Source: Alcaligenaceae bacterium (GTDB lineage: Bacteria; Pseudomonadota; Gammaproteobacteria; Burkholderiales; Burkholderiaceae). From it: a DNA stretch of 6,483 nucleotides. The position numbers were made by a program, and so were the translations under genes. Below are positions 5,389 to 6,483 of the stretch, piece after piece. Every line of letters starts with the position of its first letter. The first letter of the stretch is position 1. Location: contig CANFEI010000076.1 in the NCBI GenBank assembly GCA_947445495.1, forward strand, positions 1 through 6,483, read 5' to 3'. The notes beneath the pieces were generated by a model, which was not told the DNA's origin, ran no database searches, and saw nothing but the letters and a program-made list of their open reading frames with translations.

Positions 5389-6483
5389 ATGTCAGAAAAT
5401 AAAGAACTAGCAGGCCAGCACGCACCGGATAACGATGCATATGGCGCCGATTCGATCAAGATGCTCAAAGGCCTCGAGGCGGTTCGCAAGCGCCCCGGGA
5501 TGTATATCGGTGACACGTCTGATGGCACCGGCCTACACCACATGGTGTTTGAGGTTGTAGACAACGCCATTGACGAAGCGCTTGCCGGGCACTGCGATGA
5601 CATCGTCGTGACGATTCATGGTGATAACTCTATTTCAGTGACGGACAACGGTCGGGGCATTCCGACAGATATTCATAAAGATGATGAGTTTGCGCGTAGC
5701 GCGGCCGAAATCGTTTTGACCGAACTGCATGCGGGCGGTAAGTTTGATCAAAACTCATACAAGGTCTCGGGTGGCTTGCACGGCGTTGGTGTGTCGTGTG
5801 TGAATGCGCTCTCATCTTGGCTGCGATTGACGATTCGACGTAATGGTCAAGTACATGAGATGGAGTTTCGCAAGGGTGAACGGGTCGCTCCTTTGGCTGT
5901 CACGGGTACAACAGAAAACCGCGGGACGGAGGTTCACTTTCTAGCCGACACCGATATTTTTAATAATGTCGAATACCACTACGAAATTTTGTCTAAGCGC
6001 CTGCGCGAACTTTCGTTCTTGAATAACGGTACCAAGATCAGACTAGTCGATCAGCGTCAAGGTAAAGAAGAAAACTTCGCGTTCTCTGGCGGCTGCAAAG
6101 GCTTCGTTGAATACATCAATCGCAGCAAAACGGTATTGCATCCAAACGTGTTTTCGGTCAGCACAGAATCAAACGCTGGCGGCAGCTTGGTTGGTGTTGA
6201 TATTGCGATGCAGTGGAACGACGGTTACAACGAGCAAGTGCTTTGCTTTACCAACAACATCCCACAACGGGATGGCGGCACGCACTTGACCGGCTTACGC
6301 GCGGCCATGACACGCATCTTGAACAAATACATCGGTGACAACGAAATGGCCAAGAAGGCCAAGGTTGAGACCACCGGTGATGACATGCGCGAAGGGTTAA
6401 CGTGCGTCTTGTCAGTGAAAGTGCCTGAGCCGAAATTCAGCAGCCAAACAAAAGACAAATTGGTGTCGAGCGAAGTGCGACCC
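5389..6483 (+). CDS. gyrB: DNA gyrase subunit B, 5' portion (cut by the window edge)
   Basis: ATPase subunit of the type II topoisomerase that introduces negative supercoils. The frame is open from the ATG at 5389 to the last base, giving 365 codons; full GyrB is usually about 800 residues or more. Visible parts are the GHKL ATPase domain with RPGMYIGDT (35-43), [10 protein letters not shown] (55-64; Glu55 and Asn59 correspond to catalytic Glu42 and Mg-binding Asn46 of E. coli), DNGRGIP (86-92) and the ATP lid GGLHGVG (128-134), and then the start of the transducer domain, with QTK (353-355; Lys355 corresponds to Lys337). About 13 extra N-terminal residues precede the E. coli-like core. The ATG lies 2 bases after the dnaN stop, and GCGGA about 8 bases upstream is a weak ribosome binding site. 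recF does not intervene. Confidence 0.98.
   Translation, partial: MSENKELAGQHAPDNDAYGADSIKMLKGLEAVRKRPGMYIGDTSDGTGLHHMVFEVVDNAIDEALAGHCDDIVVTIHGDNSISVTDNGRGIPTDIHKDDEFARSAAEIVLTELHAGGKFDQNSYKVSGGLHGVGVSCVNALSSWLRLTIRRNGQVHEMEFRKGERVAPLAVTGTTENRGTEVHFLADTDIFNNVEYHYEILSKRLRELSFLNNGTKIRLVDQRQGKEENFAFSGGCKGFVEYINRSKTVLHPNVFSVSTESNAGGSLVGVDIAMQWNDGYNEQVLCFTNNIPQRDGGTHLTGLRAAMTRILNKYIGDNEMAKKAKVETTGDDMREGLTCVLSVKVPEPKFSSQTKDKLVSSEVRP

Noticed and set aside
1..6483. Previously undescribed system, mobile element, CRISPR array, or tRNA/rRNA gene
   Set aside because: Nearly all bases are accounted for by eight recognised core genes and a 177-base origin/promoter gap. I see no direct-repeat arrays, terminal inverted repeats, transposase motifs, tRNA-like folds or unexplained coding frames.

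Overview
This window is the conserved replication-origin neighbourhood of a bacterial chromosome. It reads mnmE(5' end) < yidC < yidD < rnpA < rpmH || dnaA > dnaN > gyrB(5' part). Protein details suggest a betaproteobacterium, most likely Burkholderiales: DnaA has RFDSG where Escherichia coli has RFGWG, YidC has an SAASYRSMAKM stretch, GyrB has [12 protein letters not shown], and gyrB follows dnaN directly with no recF between them. Base composition looks moderate rather than the very high GC of Bordetella or Burkholderia. I cannot name a genus from the sequence alone.

The left half (1-2680) is read entirely on the minus strand. rpmH (ribosomal protein L34) comes first, followed by rnpA (RNase P protein), yidD (membrane-insertion factor, overlapping rnpA by 4 bases), yidC (membrane insertase), and the first 16 codons of mnmE (tRNA-modifying GTPase), which run off the left edge. 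The genes lie close together and probably form one operon serving translation, RNA processing and membrane-protein biogenesis.

The 177-base gap 2681-2857 is the only substantial non-coding stretch. It holds divergent promoter candidates for rpmH (minus) and dnaA (plus), one perfect DnaA box inside the dnaA promoter, a 56-base tract that is 73% A+T by hand count, two small inverted repeats and A-tracts spaced at about helical-turn multiples. It is the natural candidate for oriC or part of it, but the single perfect box makes it sparse.

The right half (2858-6483) is a tight plus-strand replication operon. It contains dnaA (initiator), dnaN (sliding clamp, 3 bases later) and gyrB (DNA gyrase B, 2 bases later, cut by the right edge after 365 codons). 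Both halves run away from the intergenic gap, as expected if replication starts there. All genes look intact apart from the two cut by the window edges. I found no mobile element, CRISPR array, RNA gene or previously undescribed system. The points worth a second look are the compact origin, a hairpin around the rpmH stop codon, and several start-site and residue-level details.
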